DNA of 54,847 nt, from positions 9,303 to 64,149 of the forward strand of contig NZ_BNBC01000036.1 in assembly GCF_014654675.1 (NCBI RefSeq), read 5' to 3'. The translations under genes and the position numbers were made by a program. Shown in pieces: positions 1-8,182 of this stretch. The stretch comes from Streptomyces spiralis (lineage in GTDB: Bacteria; Actinomycetota; Actinomycetes; Streptomycetales; Streptomycetaceae). The stretch's first letter is position 1, and each line of letters starts with the position of its first letter. The notes beneath the pieces are model-generated. The model had not been told where the DNA came from. It did no database searches and saw nothing but the letters and a program-made list of their open reading frames with translations.

Positions 1-504
1 CGTGATGAAGTCGCCCTTCTCGTTGATGCCGGAGAAGTCGACGATCTCCTGGTAGCGGGACCTGATCTCCTCGCGGGACATGCCCATGGCGAGACCGCCC
101 AGGATGACGTTGCGTTCGCCGGTCAGGTCGTTCATCAGCGCCGCGTTCACGCCGAGCAGCGAGGGCTGGCCGTCGGTGTAGACCCTGCCCTTCTCGGCGG
201 GCAGCAGGCCGGCGATGGCACGCAGCAGGGTGGACTTGCCGGAGCCGTTGGAGCCGATCAGTCCGATGGCCTCGCCGCGGTAGGCGATGAAGGACACGCC
301 CTTCACGGCGTGCACCTTGCGCACGCCCCGCGCCGAGTCGTCGGAGCCCCGCTTGACGATGCGGCTGAGGGCGGCGGTGGCGCTGCCCTTGCCGGACTTG
401 GCGCCGTTGACGCGGTAGACGATGTGCAGCTCGTCCGCGATGACGGTGGGCACCCGTGCCCCGTCCCTGCGCGCGGCGTCCCTGCCGGAGTTCTGCTCAG
501 CCAC
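1..504 (-). CDS. ABC exporter ATP-binding subunit, TagH-like (3' end outside window)
   Basis: ATPase subunit expected to power export of a lipid-linked surface polysaccharide or teichoic-acid-like polymer across the membrane together with the TagG-like permease just upstream. The translated part (168 codons) shows a Walker A loop GSNGSGKST and the TagH/Wzt-style order in which it follows a short N-terminal stretch of about 70 residues. Walker B and the signature motif lie beyond the window edge, so the gene is partial. I chose the GTG at 504 because it overlaps the permease stop by 8 bases, a coupling typical of two-subunit exporters. It is the last visible gene of the minus-strand surface-polymer cluster. 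The family call is firm; the transported substrate is inferred from neighbours only. Confidence 0.88.
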   Translation of the reverse strand, partial: MAEQNSGRDAARRDGARVPTVIADELHIVYRVNGAKSGKGSATAALSRIVKRGSDDSARGVRKVHAVKGVSFIAYRGEAIGLIGSNGSGKSTLLRAIAGLLPAEKGRVYTDGQPSLLGVNAALMNDLTGERNVILGGLAMGMSREEIRSRYQEIVDFSGINEKGDFIT

Positions 505-1426
505 GGCCGTACCTCTCCTCCGCCTTCCAGAAGTACACGAAACCGCCCGCGAAGAAGACCACGGCCCAGAACACGGCAAGGGGCCACACGTGCGGCGGGA
601 GGTGCGAGGCGCCGTAGTCGTCGATCAGCGCGAAGCGCACGAGGTCCATGTAGACCGCGGCGGGGTTGGCCTGCATGGCGCGGATCACCCACTCCGGCCG
701 CCCGGCCATGATGCCGCTGATGGAGAACATCACGCCCGACGCGTACATCCAGGTGCGCATGATGAACGGCATCAGCTGGGCGAGGTCGGGGGTCTTGGCC
801 CCCATCCGCGCCAGGATCAGCGCCAGGCCGGAGTTGAACAGGAACTGCAGCACCAGCGCCGGGACGATGAGCAGCCACGACAGGCTCGGGTAGTTGCCGA
901 ACGCGATCGCCACGACGAACACCACGATCATCGAGAACAGCAGCTGCTGGAGCTGCTGCAGGGCGAACGAGATCGGCAGGGAGGCGCGCGGGAAGTGCAG
1001 CGCGCGCACCAGACCGAGGTTGCCGGAGATGGCCCGCACGCCCGCCATGACCGAGCTCTGGGTGAAGGTGAACACGAACACGCCGATCACCAGGAACGGG
1101 ATGTACGTGTCGTGGCCCATGCCCCGGCTGGCCTTGAGGATGATGCCGAAGATGAAGTAGTAGACGGCCGCGTTGAGCAGCGGGGTGGCCACCTGCCAGA
1201 CCTGGCCGAGCTTGGCCTGGCTGTACTGGGCGGTCAGCTTCGCCTGGGAGAAGGCCAGGATGAAGTGGCGCCGGCCCCACAGCTGGCGTACGTACTCCAT
1301 GAGCGGGGGCCGGGCGCCGCTGACGGACAGCCCGTACTTGGCGGCGAGCCGGGCCGCCGGGAGCCCCTCGTCGGGCGACGGCGCCGCGCCGAGGGCGACG
1401 CCGCCGTCATGCGTTGTCTCACTCAC
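497..1426 (-). CDS. ABC-2 type exporter permease, TagG-like
   Basis: Integral membrane subunit of a polysaccharide/teichoic-acid-type ABC exporter, 309 residues, with about six hydrophobic segments (for example the ones around YYFIFGIIL, FLVIGVFVFTFTQ, LLFSMIVVFVV and FWAVVFFAGGFVYFW). Size and topology fit the ABC-2 family (TagG, Wzm). The GTG at 1426 (protein starting VSETTHDGG) is preferred over an ATG 45 bases further upstream because a GAAAG sequence lies about 10 bases ahead of it and the added residues look non-coding. It overlaps the ATPase gene by 8 bases and follows the glycosyltransferase gene by 103 bases, so export and synthesis genes are probably one transcription unit. Confidence 0.85.
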   Translation of the reverse strand: MSETTHDGGVALGAAPSPDEGLPAARLAAKYGLSVSGARPPLMEYVRQLWGRRHFILAFSQAKLTAQYSQAKLGQVWQVATPLLNAAVYYFIFGIILKASRGMGHDTYIPFLVIGVFVFTFTQSSVMAGVRAISGNLGLVRALHFPRASLPISFALQQLQQLLFSMIVVFVVAIAFGNYPSLSWLLIVPALVLQFLFNSGLALILARMGAKTPDLAQLMPFIMRTWMYASGVMFSISGIMAGRPEWVIRAMQANPAAVYMDLVRFALIDDYGASHLPPHVWPLAVFWAVVFFAGGFVYFWKAEERYGRG

Positions 1427-1529
1427 AAGTGGATACTTTCGTCTTCGAGATGCGCAGCCCGTGCGGGTCACGGGCGTGGCGCGAGCACGGCCGGCGGTGG
1501 CCGGCCGGTGCTCCCAGGGAACGAGCTTG

Positions 1530-2423
1530 TCAGATGACCGGCGGACGGCCCAGTCGGGTGAGCCGCCACACCGTACGCCACTTCATGGGCCGGCGCGGCC
1601 CGCACGGCGCGGTCCACCCCTCCCTGAAGCCCCCGAACCAGGCCTTGAGGGCAGGGCGCGAGGGGCGGCGGGCGAGGGTGAGCAGCAGCCACACCCCCAG
1701 GTAGACCGGCACCAGCGGGGCCGGGAGGTTGCGGCGGGCCAGCCAGACCCGGTTGCGGGCGACCAAGCGGTGGTAGACCGCGTGCCGCGAGGGCGCGGTC
1801 GCCGGGTGGTACAGCACCATGTCGGACCGGTAGTCGATCATCCAGCCCGCGTCGAGGGCCCGCCAGGCCAGGTCGGTCTCCTCGTGCGCGTAGAAGAACT
1901 CGTCCGGGAGGCCGCCGACGTCCGCGAAGACCTTCGAACGGACGGCGTTGGCGCCGCCGAGGAAGGTGGTGACCCGGGAGGAGCGCATCGGGTCGGAGGC
2001 CCGCAGCCGCGGCACATGGCGGCGCTGGGTCTGCCCGGTCTCCGGGTCGGCGATGCGGAAGCTGATGATGCCCAGCTCCGGGTCGGCCGCGAAGGCCTTA
2101 CGGCACAGCTCGGCGGTGTCGTGGCGGGCGAGCAGGCCGTCGTCGTCCAGGAACAGCAGGATGTCGACGTCGCGGCCGCCCGGGCCGAAGGCCTCGATGC
2201 CGACGTTGCGGCCACCGGGGATGCCCAGGTTCTCGGGCAGCTCGATGGTCCGGACACCCTCGGGGACGTCCGGCACGGGCGAGCCGTTGCCGACGACCAC
2301 CACCTCCACCGGGTCGCCGTCCTGCTTGGCGACCGAGTCGAGCAGGGCCCTGAGCTCGTCGGGACGGTTGCCCATGGTGATGACGACGGCCCCGACCTTC
2401 GGCGACCTGCCCACGGCACTCAC
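1530..2423 (-). CDS. glycosyltransferase family 2
   Basis: Cytosolic inverting glycosyltransferase of the GT-A fold, 297 residues. An N-terminal nucleotide-sugar binding segment (VGAVVITMGNRPDEL, residues about 10-24) is followed by the metal-binding acidic motif LDDD at residues 92-95 and an ED-type catalytic region (AHEETDLAWR). The C-terminal 70 residues are basic and partly hydrophobic (VYLGVWLLLTLARR), consistent with membrane association. The start is GTG at 2423, which overlaps the stop of the preceding CDP-alcohol phosphotransferase gene by four bases (GTGA), pointing to translational coupling. Its acceptor is unknown; from context it decorates or builds the glycopolymer exported by the TagGH-like pair. 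Confidence 0.88.
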   Translation of the reverse strand: MSAVGRSPKVGAVVITMGNRPDELRALLDSVAKQDGDPVEVVVVGNGSPVPDVPEGVRTIELPENLGIPGGRNVGIEAFGPGGRDVDILLFLDDDGLLARHDTAELCRKAFAADPELGIISFRIADPETGQTQRRHVPRLRASDPMRSSRVTTFLGGANAVRSKVFADVGGLPDEFFYAHEETDLAWRALDAGWMIDYRSDMVLYHPATAPSRHAVYHRLVARNRVWLARRNLPAPLVPVYLGVWLLLTLARRPSRPALKAWFGGFREGWTAPCGPRRPMKWRTVWRLTRLGRPPVI

Positions 2424-3199
2424 CGCAGCCTGCTGGAGGCGAGGATGGACACCAGGTGCAGCAGCGTCTGCACCAGCGCGATGCCGGCCAGCACCGCCGT
2501 GCCGAGCCGGGTGAAGAACAGATCCCCCCGGGCCTGGTCGGCGATCGCGAGGACCAGGATCAGCAGCGAGGCCTCGATCCCGAGGATCAGCCGGTGGAAC
2601 TTCAGCGCCGCCGCGGCCCGGCGGGCCAGCGCCATCCCGGACGAGCGCGGCTCGGCCGCGGCCTCCTTCACCGGCGGCAGCCCGCCCTGGTGGCGGGCGA
2701 CGCCGACGAGGTCTGTCTCGGCCTTGATCAGGATCGCGCCGAGCGCGGCCAGGGTCCCCAGGAAGGCCCACAGCCAGTCGATCCGCCCGCCTCCCCACAG
2801 GTCGGCGGCGCGCAGTCCCAGCCCGACGAGGACCGCCGCGTCGGTGAGATAGGCCCCGACCCGGTCCAGGTAGACGCCGCCGAGCGAGAACTGCTGCTTC
2901 CAGCGCGCGACCTCACCGTCGACGCAGTCCAGCAGCAGGTACAGCTGGACCGCCACCACGCCGAGCACGGCGCCCCAGATCCCCGGCACCAGCAGGGCCG
3001 GGGCCGCGAGGACGCCGAACAGCGTCATCAGGTAGGTGAGCTGGTTGGGCGTGACCCTGGTGCCTACCAGGTAGCGGTCGATTCGCAGGGACACCTCGCG
3101 CATGTAGAGGCGCCCCGCCCAGTGTTCGCCGCTGCGCCGGTCCTTGACCCCCGCGGGGTGGACGACCGGTCTGAGTTCAGCTACCGATGGCCTTGACAT
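2420..3199 (-). CDS. CDP-alcohol phosphatidyltransferase family protein (variant motif)
   Basis: Membrane enzyme expected to move a phospho-alcohol from a CDP-alcohol to an acceptor hydroxyl. The 259-residue protein has several hydrophobic helices and the family signature D91-x2-D94-G95-x2-A98-R99-x8-G108-x3-D112, but the position of the last aspartate, the proposed general base, is Ala116. This may be a property of the subfamily or may mean altered chemistry. The ATG at 3199 overlaps the preceding dehydrogenase gene by 23 bases, so the genes are tightly coupled. The window encodes a second family member (4975-6762) that keeps all motif residues. Substrate is not predictable from sequence alone. 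Confidence 0.85.
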   Translation of the reverse strand: MSRPSVAELRPVVHPAGVKDRRSGEHWAGRLYMREVSLRIDRYLVGTRVTPNQLTYLMTLFGVLAAPALLVPGIWGAVLGVVAVQLYLLLDCVDGEVARWKQQFSLGGVYLDRVGAYLTDAAVLVGLGLRAADLWGGGRIDWLWAFLGTLAALGAILIKAETDLVGVARHQGGLPPVKEAAAEPRSSGMALARRAAAALKFHRLILGIEASLLILVLAIADQARGDLFFTRLGTAVLAGIALVQTLLHLVSILASSRLR

Positions 3200-4238
3200 A
3201 GTCGGCGTAGAGGTCCTTGATCTGGTCGGTCTTCAGGTCGAGGTGTTCGAGGATCGTGTAGCGGCCGGGCCGGGTCTCCGGGGCGAACCCCACCACGCGG
3301 ACGAACTCGTCCACGGTGAAGCCGATCTCCTCCGGCAGCACGGGCAGCCCGTGGCGGCGCAGCACATCGGCCATGAAGGCCGACTCCTCGTGGGCGCCGC
3401 GCAGGTACATCGCGAAGGCCGCGCCCAGTCCGCACTGCTCGCCGTGGCTCGCGGCGCGCTGCGGGAACAGCAGGTCGAAGGCGTGGTTGATCTCGTGGCA
3501 GGCCCCGGAGGACGGCCGTGAGTCGCCCGACACCGACATGGCGATGCCGCTGAGCACCAGCGCCTCGGCGAGCACCTGCAGGAAGCCGTTGTCGCCGATG
3601 CCGCCCGGGTGGCGCAGCACGGCCTCTCCGGCCTGCCGGGCCATGGCGGCGGCCAGGCCGTCCACCTTCTCGCCGTTGACGCGGTTGGCCAGCTCCCAGT
3701 CCGCGACCGCGGAGATGTTCGAGACGGCGTCCCCGATGCCGGAGCGCACGAAGCGCGCCGGTGCCTCGCGGATCACGTCCAGGTCGATGACCACCGCGAT
3801 CGGGTTCGGCACGCCGTACGAGCCGCGGCCCGCGTCGTTGTCGAGGGTGGCGACCGGGGAGCACAGGCCGTCGTGGGCGAGGTTCGTGGGTACGGCGACC
3901 AGCGGCAGGCCGACGCGCGCGGCGGCGAACTTGGCGCAGTCGATGATCTTGCCGCCGCCCAGGCCGACCACGGCGTCGTAGTGGCCGGACTTCATCTGGC
4001 CGGCCAGCCGGATCGCGTCGTCGAGGGTGCCGCCGCCCACCTCGTACCAGGTGGCGCCGGGCAGCAGGGGCTCGATCCGCTCGCGCAGCCGGGCACCGGA
4101 GCCGTTGCTGACCGCGACGGCCAGGCGGCCCGAGTGCGAGACGCGCTCGTCGGCCAGCACGGTCGCCAGGTCGTTCAGCGCCCCCGCGCGGATGTCGACG
4201 GCGACCGGCGTCGGGATGAGCCGGGTCAGTACTGGCAC
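3177..4238 (-). CDS. glycerol-1-phosphate dehydrogenase-like (AraM/EgsA-type) oxidoreductase
   Basis: Cytosolic NAD(P)-dependent metallo-dehydrogenase of the DHQS/iron-alcohol-dehydrogenase superfamily, 353 residues. It carries the dinucleotide loop GLGGGKIID (residues 92-100), the motif PTNLAHDGLCSP with Asp123 in the position of the first metal ligand, and two later histidines in CHEINHAFD and SHGEQCG that match the other ligands. This pattern fits sn-glycerol-1-phosphate dehydrogenases (archaeal EgsA, Bacillus AraM), which reduce dihydroxyacetone phosphate. The GTG at 4238 (VPVLTRLIPTP) overlaps the upstream nucleotidyltransferase by 13 bases. By context it would supply the polyol phosphate that the neighbouring enzyme activates. 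Precise substrate is inference. Confidence 0.82.
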   Translation of the reverse strand: MPVLTRLIPTPVAVDIRAGALNDLATVLADERVSHSGRLAVAVSNGSGARLRERIEPLLPGATWYEVGGGTLDDAIRLAGQMKSGHYDAVVGLGGGKIIDCAKFAAARVGLPLVAVPTNLAHDGLCSPVATLDNDAGRGSYGVPNPIAVVIDLDVIREAPARFVRSGIGDAVSNISAVADWELANRVNGEKVDGLAAAMARQAGEAVLRHPGGIGDNGFLQVLAEALVLSGIAMSVSGDSRPSSGACHEINHAFDLLFPQRAASHGEQCGLGAAFAMYLRGAHEESAFMADVLRRHGLPVLPEEIGFTVDEFVRVVGFAPETRPGRYTILEHLDLKTDQIKDLYADYVKAIGS

Positions 4239-4978
4239 GCGATCTCCCGGCCCTTGGCGAGGTCGTCGTGGTTGTCGATCTCGACCCACTTCACGTCGCC
4301 GATCGGGGCCACGTCGATCTTCAGGCCGCGGTTGACGAGCTCCTGGTAGCCGTCCTCGTAGTACAGCTGCGGGTCGCGCTCGAAGGTGGCCTTCAGCGCG
4401 TCCGCCAGCTCCTCGGCCGCCTCGCCCTCGATCAGCGTGACGCCGATGTACTCGCCGGTCGCCTCGGCCGGGTCCATCAGCTTGGTGATCTTCCGGACGC
4501 CCTTGTCGGGGTCGACGACGACCTTCATCTCCTCGTCGGCGAGCTGCTTGACGGTGTCCAGGGCCAGAATGATCTTCTTGCCGTCGCCGCGGGCGGCCAG
4601 CAGGGTCTTCTCGACGGAGACCGGGTGGACGGTGTCGCCGTTGGCGAGGATCACGCCGTCCTTGAGGGCGTCACGGCCGCACCACAGGGAGTAGGCGTTG
4701 TTCCACTCCTCGGCCTTGTCGTTGTCGATCAGGGTGAGCTTCAGTCCGTACTTCTGCTCCAGGGCCGCCCTGCGCTCGTACACGGCCTCCTTGCGGTAGC
4801 CGACGATGACGGCGACCTCGGTCAGGCCCACCTCGGCGAAGTTGCCCAGCGTGAGGTCGAGCACCGTCAGGCTGTCCTCCGCACCCTCGGGCCCCACCGG
4901 CACCAGCGCCTTGGGCAGGGTGTCGGTGTAGGGGCGCAGGCGCCGTCCGGCACCGGCCGCCAGCACGAGGCCGATCAT
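4226..4978 (-). CDS. sugar/alcohol-phosphate nucleotidyltransferase, LicC-like
   Basis: Predicted cytidylyl- or other nucleotidyltransferase, 250 residues, that activates a phosphorylated alcohol or sugar with an NTP. It begins with the NTP-transferase P-loop-like segment LVLAAGAGRRLRP (residues 4-16) followed by PKALVPVG, and contains EWNNAYSLW, which resembles the NNIYSLY stretch of choline-phosphate cytidylyltransferases such as LicC, and a C-terminal WVEIDNHDDL. The ATG at 4978 overlaps the stop of the upstream gene (ATGA). Sitting between a CDP-alcohol phosphotransferase and a glycerol-1-phosphate dehydrogenase homologue, it most plausibly makes a CDP-alcohol for those enzymes. Confidence 0.86.
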   Translation of the reverse strand: MIGLVLAAGAGRRLRPYTDTLPKALVPVGPEGAEDSLTVLDLTLGNFAEVGLTEVAVIVGYRKEAVYERRAALEQKYGLKLTLIDNDKAEEWNNAYSLWCGRDALKDGVILANGDTVHPVSVEKTLLAARGDGKKIILALDTVKQLADEEMKVVVDPDKGVRKITKLMDPAEATGEYIGVTLIEGEAAEELADALKATFERDPQLYYEDGYQELVNRGLKIDVAPIGDVKWVEIDNHDDLAKGREIACQY

Positions 4979-6762
4979 GCGGGTTCTCCTTCGTCGTGTA
5001 CAGCGGGCGCCCCTGCGGACACCCAGAAGCGGATGCTCTCGGTGAGCACCACCACGGCCACGAGCACGGCGAGGGCCGTGAGCGCGACCTTGAACTGAGC
5101 AGCGGTGAGCAGTGCGGCGAGCACGGTGACGAGCAACGTCCGCCCCTCCTGCCCCCCTATGGCGCGCACCAGCAGAGCCGGTGGCGCTCCGGCGTTGCCG
5201 CGGATGCGGTACACCGTGTCGTAGTGATGGTAGGCGACGGCCGCAACCAGCCCGAAAGCCGCCGGCAGCGCTCCGTTCACGTTCGCGTGGGCCGCGAGGA
5301 CCAGAACCGTGCCGTACTCCGCGGCCCGGAACAGCGGCGGGACCAGCCAGTCGAGGGAGCCCTTGAGGGGGCGGGAGAGGGCCTGGCCCGAGGTGACCGC
5401 GTAGACGACGGCGCCGCAGACGGGCGCCCAGGCCACCCCCGAGAACAGGGACACGGCGAGGACGGCCGTACCGGCCAGGGCCGCGGGCAGCGGGCCGCCG
5501 AGGCGGACGCGTGTGACACGGCCCACGAGGGCGGCGATCATCCCGTTGTCCGCCAGGTCGGCCAGCGCCTGCGCCGCCCGGTCCGTCCGGTTCGCCTTGC
5601 GGGTCACCGAGCGCAGCACGCGGCCCGCGGTGGTGTACGTGGCGGCGAAGGCGCACCCGATGAGCAGGGCGTAGAAGGTGATGCGGGGGGTGGTGGCCGC
5701 GGTGAGGACGGCGATCATCGCCCAGCGCTCGCCGATGGGGAGCACGATCATCCGGCGCACCCAGACCGTCCAGCCGACGCTGTCGAGCTTGTCGGAGAGG
5801 GCGGCGGTGGGGCTGGTGTTGGCGGTGGCGTCGTGGTTGGCCTCCGTGAAGGAGAAGTCGACCACGTGCCGGCAGGACTGCAGGACCATGGCGCCGAGCG
5901 CCAGGGCCCACACGTCGTCGCCGCCGCGGGCGGCGCCGAGGGCGAGTCCGGCGTAGTAGGCGTACTCCTTGGCCCGGTCGAAGGTGGCGTCGAGCCAGGC
6001 GCCGAGGGTGGAGTACTGCAGCGAGTAGCGGGCGAGCTGTCCGTCGGTGCAGTCCAGGACGAACGAGGCGATCAGGAGCACTCCGGCGGCGACGAACCCG
6101 CCGCGGGTGCCGGTGGCGGCGCAGCCGGCCGCTATGAGCGCGGTGAGCAGGGATGCGGTGGTGACCTGGTTGGGGGTCAGGCCGCGGCGTGCGCACCAGC
6201 GGGCGATGTAGCGCGAGTACGGGCTGATGAAGAAGGTGGTGAAGAAGCCGTCGCGGGCCTTGACGGCCGACTTCAGGCGGACCGCCTCGTCGTCCACGGC
6301 GGAGACGGCCTGCCGTGCCTCGTTGCGGGCCTGCGGGTCGGCGGGGACGACGGCGACGAGACTGCCGAGCTCGGGACGGTGCACGCCGGCGCCGTCGGCC
6401 TCCAGGCCGGCGGTGATCCGGTCGGCGAGGCTGTCGACCGCGACCGCGGTGCCGCCGCCGGCGGAGTTCTCCCGGGCCATCGCGCGGGTCAGCGCCTGCC
6501 GGCCGTCCGGCTGTGCCGTCACGGCGCCGGGGACGGCGGCGAGCGGGAAGCGCGGGTCGGTCAGCCCCAGGCGCAGGGCGTGCAGATGGCCGACGAACCC
6601 GGCGTCGACGACGGCGACCCGCTGGTCGCCGGGCACCTGCGCGAGCAGGGTCTCGGCGGCGGAGACATCGACGGCGATCCGCACGTCGAAGCCGAGGGAC
6701 AGCAGATCGCCCTCGATCGACGATCCGGGCACCGGTCGGCCGGTGAGGATGGCGGTCGACAA
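4975..6762 (-). CDS. DUF5941-type CDP-alcohol phosphotransferase fusion protein
   Basis: Large membrane protein, 595 residues. Residues 1-165 form a soluble alpha/beta-looking region that I do not recognise. Residues about 180-390 are a CDP-alcohol phosphatidyltransferase domain with the complete motif D237-x2-D240-G241-x2-A244-R245-x8-G254-x3-D258-x3-D262. The rest has several more hydrophobic segments and matches my memory of Streptomyces proteins labelled DUF5941. It is the first gene of the minus-strand cluster and is coupled to the nucleotidyltransferase by a four-base overlap, so the two probably use the same CDP-alcohol. The ATG at 6762 is preceded by AGGGAG (AGGGAGTGAG on the coding strand). 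The donor and acceptor remain unknown. Confidence 0.82.
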   Translation of the reverse strand: MSTAILTGRPVPGSSIEGDLLSLGFDVRIAVDVSAAETLLAQVPGDQRVAVVDAGFVGHLHALRLGLTDPRFPLAAVPGAVTAQPDGRQALTRAMARENSAGGGTAVAVDSLADRITAGLEADGAGVHRPELGSLVAVVPADPQARNEARQAVSAVDDEAVRLKSAVKARDGFFTTFFISPYSRYIARWCARRGLTPNQVTTASLLTALIAAGCAATGTRGGFVAAGVLLIASFVLDCTDGQLARYSLQYSTLGAWLDATFDRAKEYAYYAGLALGAARGGDDVWALALGAMVLQSCRHVVDFSFTEANHDATANTSPTAALSDKLDSVGWTVWVRRMIVLPIGERWAMIAVLTAATTPRITFYALLIGCAFAATYTTAGRVLRSVTRKANRTDRAAQALADLADNGMIAALVGRVTRVRLGGPLPAALAGTAVLAVSLFSGVAWAPVCGAVVYAVTSGQALSRPLKGSLDWLVPPLFRAAEYGTVLVLAAHANVNGALPAAFGLVAAVAYHHYDTVYRIRGNAGAPPALLVRAIGGQEGRTLLVTVLAALLTAAQFKVALTALAVLVAVVVLTESIRFWVSAGAPAVHDEGEPA

Positions 6763-7249
6763 CCGAACTCACTCCCTGGTGCCGACGCGTCCGCGCCGGT
6801 CATGTGCATGATGGAAGGCGCACCGTTGGCCCGTGGCACCGCGGCGGCATGTCGGCAGAGGCTATCGGATGCTCGGAATTCCGTGTTCACCGGCCGTTCA
6901 CGGGCCGATCGACGGGGCATGCCGCAGGCCTTGGCCGCGATCATCATCGTTGATCGGACGGCCGGTTCACAAACTCCGGCACCAGATCGGACGTACTTCC
7001 ACATACACCCTCCACCTGTCCCTGATTCCCGGATCGGCTGAGGCCCGGCGCGGGGTACTCGAGATGGTCTCCTCGGCGCGGCAGAGGTGGGGGCCGCGCC
7101 ACGGCGGCCGATCGGTCGCGCGTCCTGACCTGCGCTTCGTTTACGCAGGTCAGGGCACATGACAACGGTGTTCAGTGCCGCGTTGCCCGATACCCCCCAC
7201 CCGTAGTTCACTGTGGTCCCGAGCGGAACACAGGAGGGCGGTCAGTCTC
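6763..7249. other. divergent intergenic region between surface-polymer cluster and cation-efflux gene
   Basis: 487 bases without a convincing gene. It must hold the promoters of the minus-strand polymer cluster and of the plus-strand transporter. The only clear structure is the inverted repeat at 7124-7154 (separate entry). Several open frames cross it, but none has a good start signal or protein-like composition. Confidence 0.6.
7124..7154. promoter_or_regulatory. 11-bp inverted repeat upstream of the cation-efflux gene
   Basis: CCTGACCTGCG at 7124-7134 and its perfect reverse complement at 7144-7154, separated by a 9-base loop (cttcgttta). It lies 95 bases ahead of the transporter start. 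No T-run follows on either strand, so an operator or leader hairpin is more likely than an intrinsic terminator. Confidence 0.55.
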
Positions 7250-8182
7250 ATGGGGGCCGGTCACGACCACGGGCACACGCACGGCGCGGGCGGTACGGCC
7301 GCGGCGGCGCACCGCGGCACGCTGCGCGTCGCACTGGCGATCACGCTCACCGTGATGGTGGTGGAGATCATCGGTGGTGTGCTCGCGGACTCGCTCGCGC
7401 TGGTCGCGGACGCCGCCCACATGGCGACGGACGCCCTCGGGCTCGGCATGGCGCTGCTGGCGATCCACTTCGCGAACCGGCCGCCGAGCCGGAACCGCAC
7501 CTTCGGCTACGCGCGGGCCGAGATCCTCGCCGCGTTCGCCAACTGCCTGCTGCTGCTCGGCGTCGGCGGCTACGTCCTGTACGAGGCCGTCCAGCGGTTC
7601 CTCTCCCCGGCCGGCACCCACGGCGGGCTGATGATCGTGTTCGGTCTGATCGGCCTGGTGGCGAACTCGGTCTCCCTGACGCTGCTGATGCGCGGCCAGA
7701 AGGAGAGCCTGAACGTGCGCGGCGCGTTCCTGGAGGTCGCCGCGGACGCGCTCGGCTCGCTGGCGGTCATGATCTCCGCGGCGGTGATCCTGCTCACCGG
7801 CTGGCAGGCCGCCGACCCGATCGCCTCCCTCGCCATCGGCCTGCTGATCGTGCCGCGCACCGTCAAGCTGCTGCGCGAGACCCTCGACGTGCTGCTGGAG
7901 GCGGCTCCGAAGAACGTCGACATGGCCGACGTACGGGCGCACATCCTGGCCCTGGACGGCGTCGAGGACGTGCACGACCTGCACGCCTGGACGATCACCT
8001 CCGGCCTTCCGGTGCTGTCCGCACACGTGGTCGTCAGCTCCGAGGTGCTCAGCGCCATCGGCCACGAGAAGCTGCTGCACGAGTTGCAGGGCTGCCTCGG
8101 CCACCACTTCGACGTGGAGCACTGCACCTTCCAGCTGGAGCCGAGCGGGCACGCGGAGCACGAGGCGCGTCTGTGCCACTGA
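7250..8182 (+). CDS. cation diffusion facilitator (CDF) metal efflux transporter
   Basis: Inner-membrane metal/proton antiporter, 310 residues, with six hydrophobic helices and a C-terminal cytoplasmic domain. The N terminus is histidine-rich (HDHGHTHG). Helix 2 carries DAAHMATD. In helix 5 the usual HxxxD reads E-V-A-A-D, so the histidine of the transport site is replaced by glutamate, which may shift metal preference from zinc. I chose the ATG at 7250 because GGAGG lies at 7233-7237; a longer frame upstream lacks a start signal. The gene is monocistronic by spacing. Family assignment is firm, the metal is not determined. Confidence 0.9.
   Translation: MGAGHDHGHTHGAGGTAAAAHRGTLRVALAITLTVMVVEIIGGVLADSLALVADAAHMATDALGLGMALLAIHFANRPPSRNRTFGYARAEILAAFANCLLLLGVGGYVLYEAVQRFLSPAGTHGGLMIVFGLIGLVANSVSLTLLMRGQKESLNVRGAFLEVAADALGSLAVMISAAVILLTGWQAADPIASLAIGLLIVPRTVKLLRETLDVLLEAAPKNVDMADVRAHILALDGVEDVHDLHAWTITSGLPVLSAHVVVSSEVLSAIGHEKLLHELQGCLGHHFDVEHCTFQLEPSGHAEHEARLCH

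Noticed and set aside
6833..7211. small open frames in the 487-base intergenic region
   Set aside because: No good start signals and compositions typical of non-coding GC-rich DNA.
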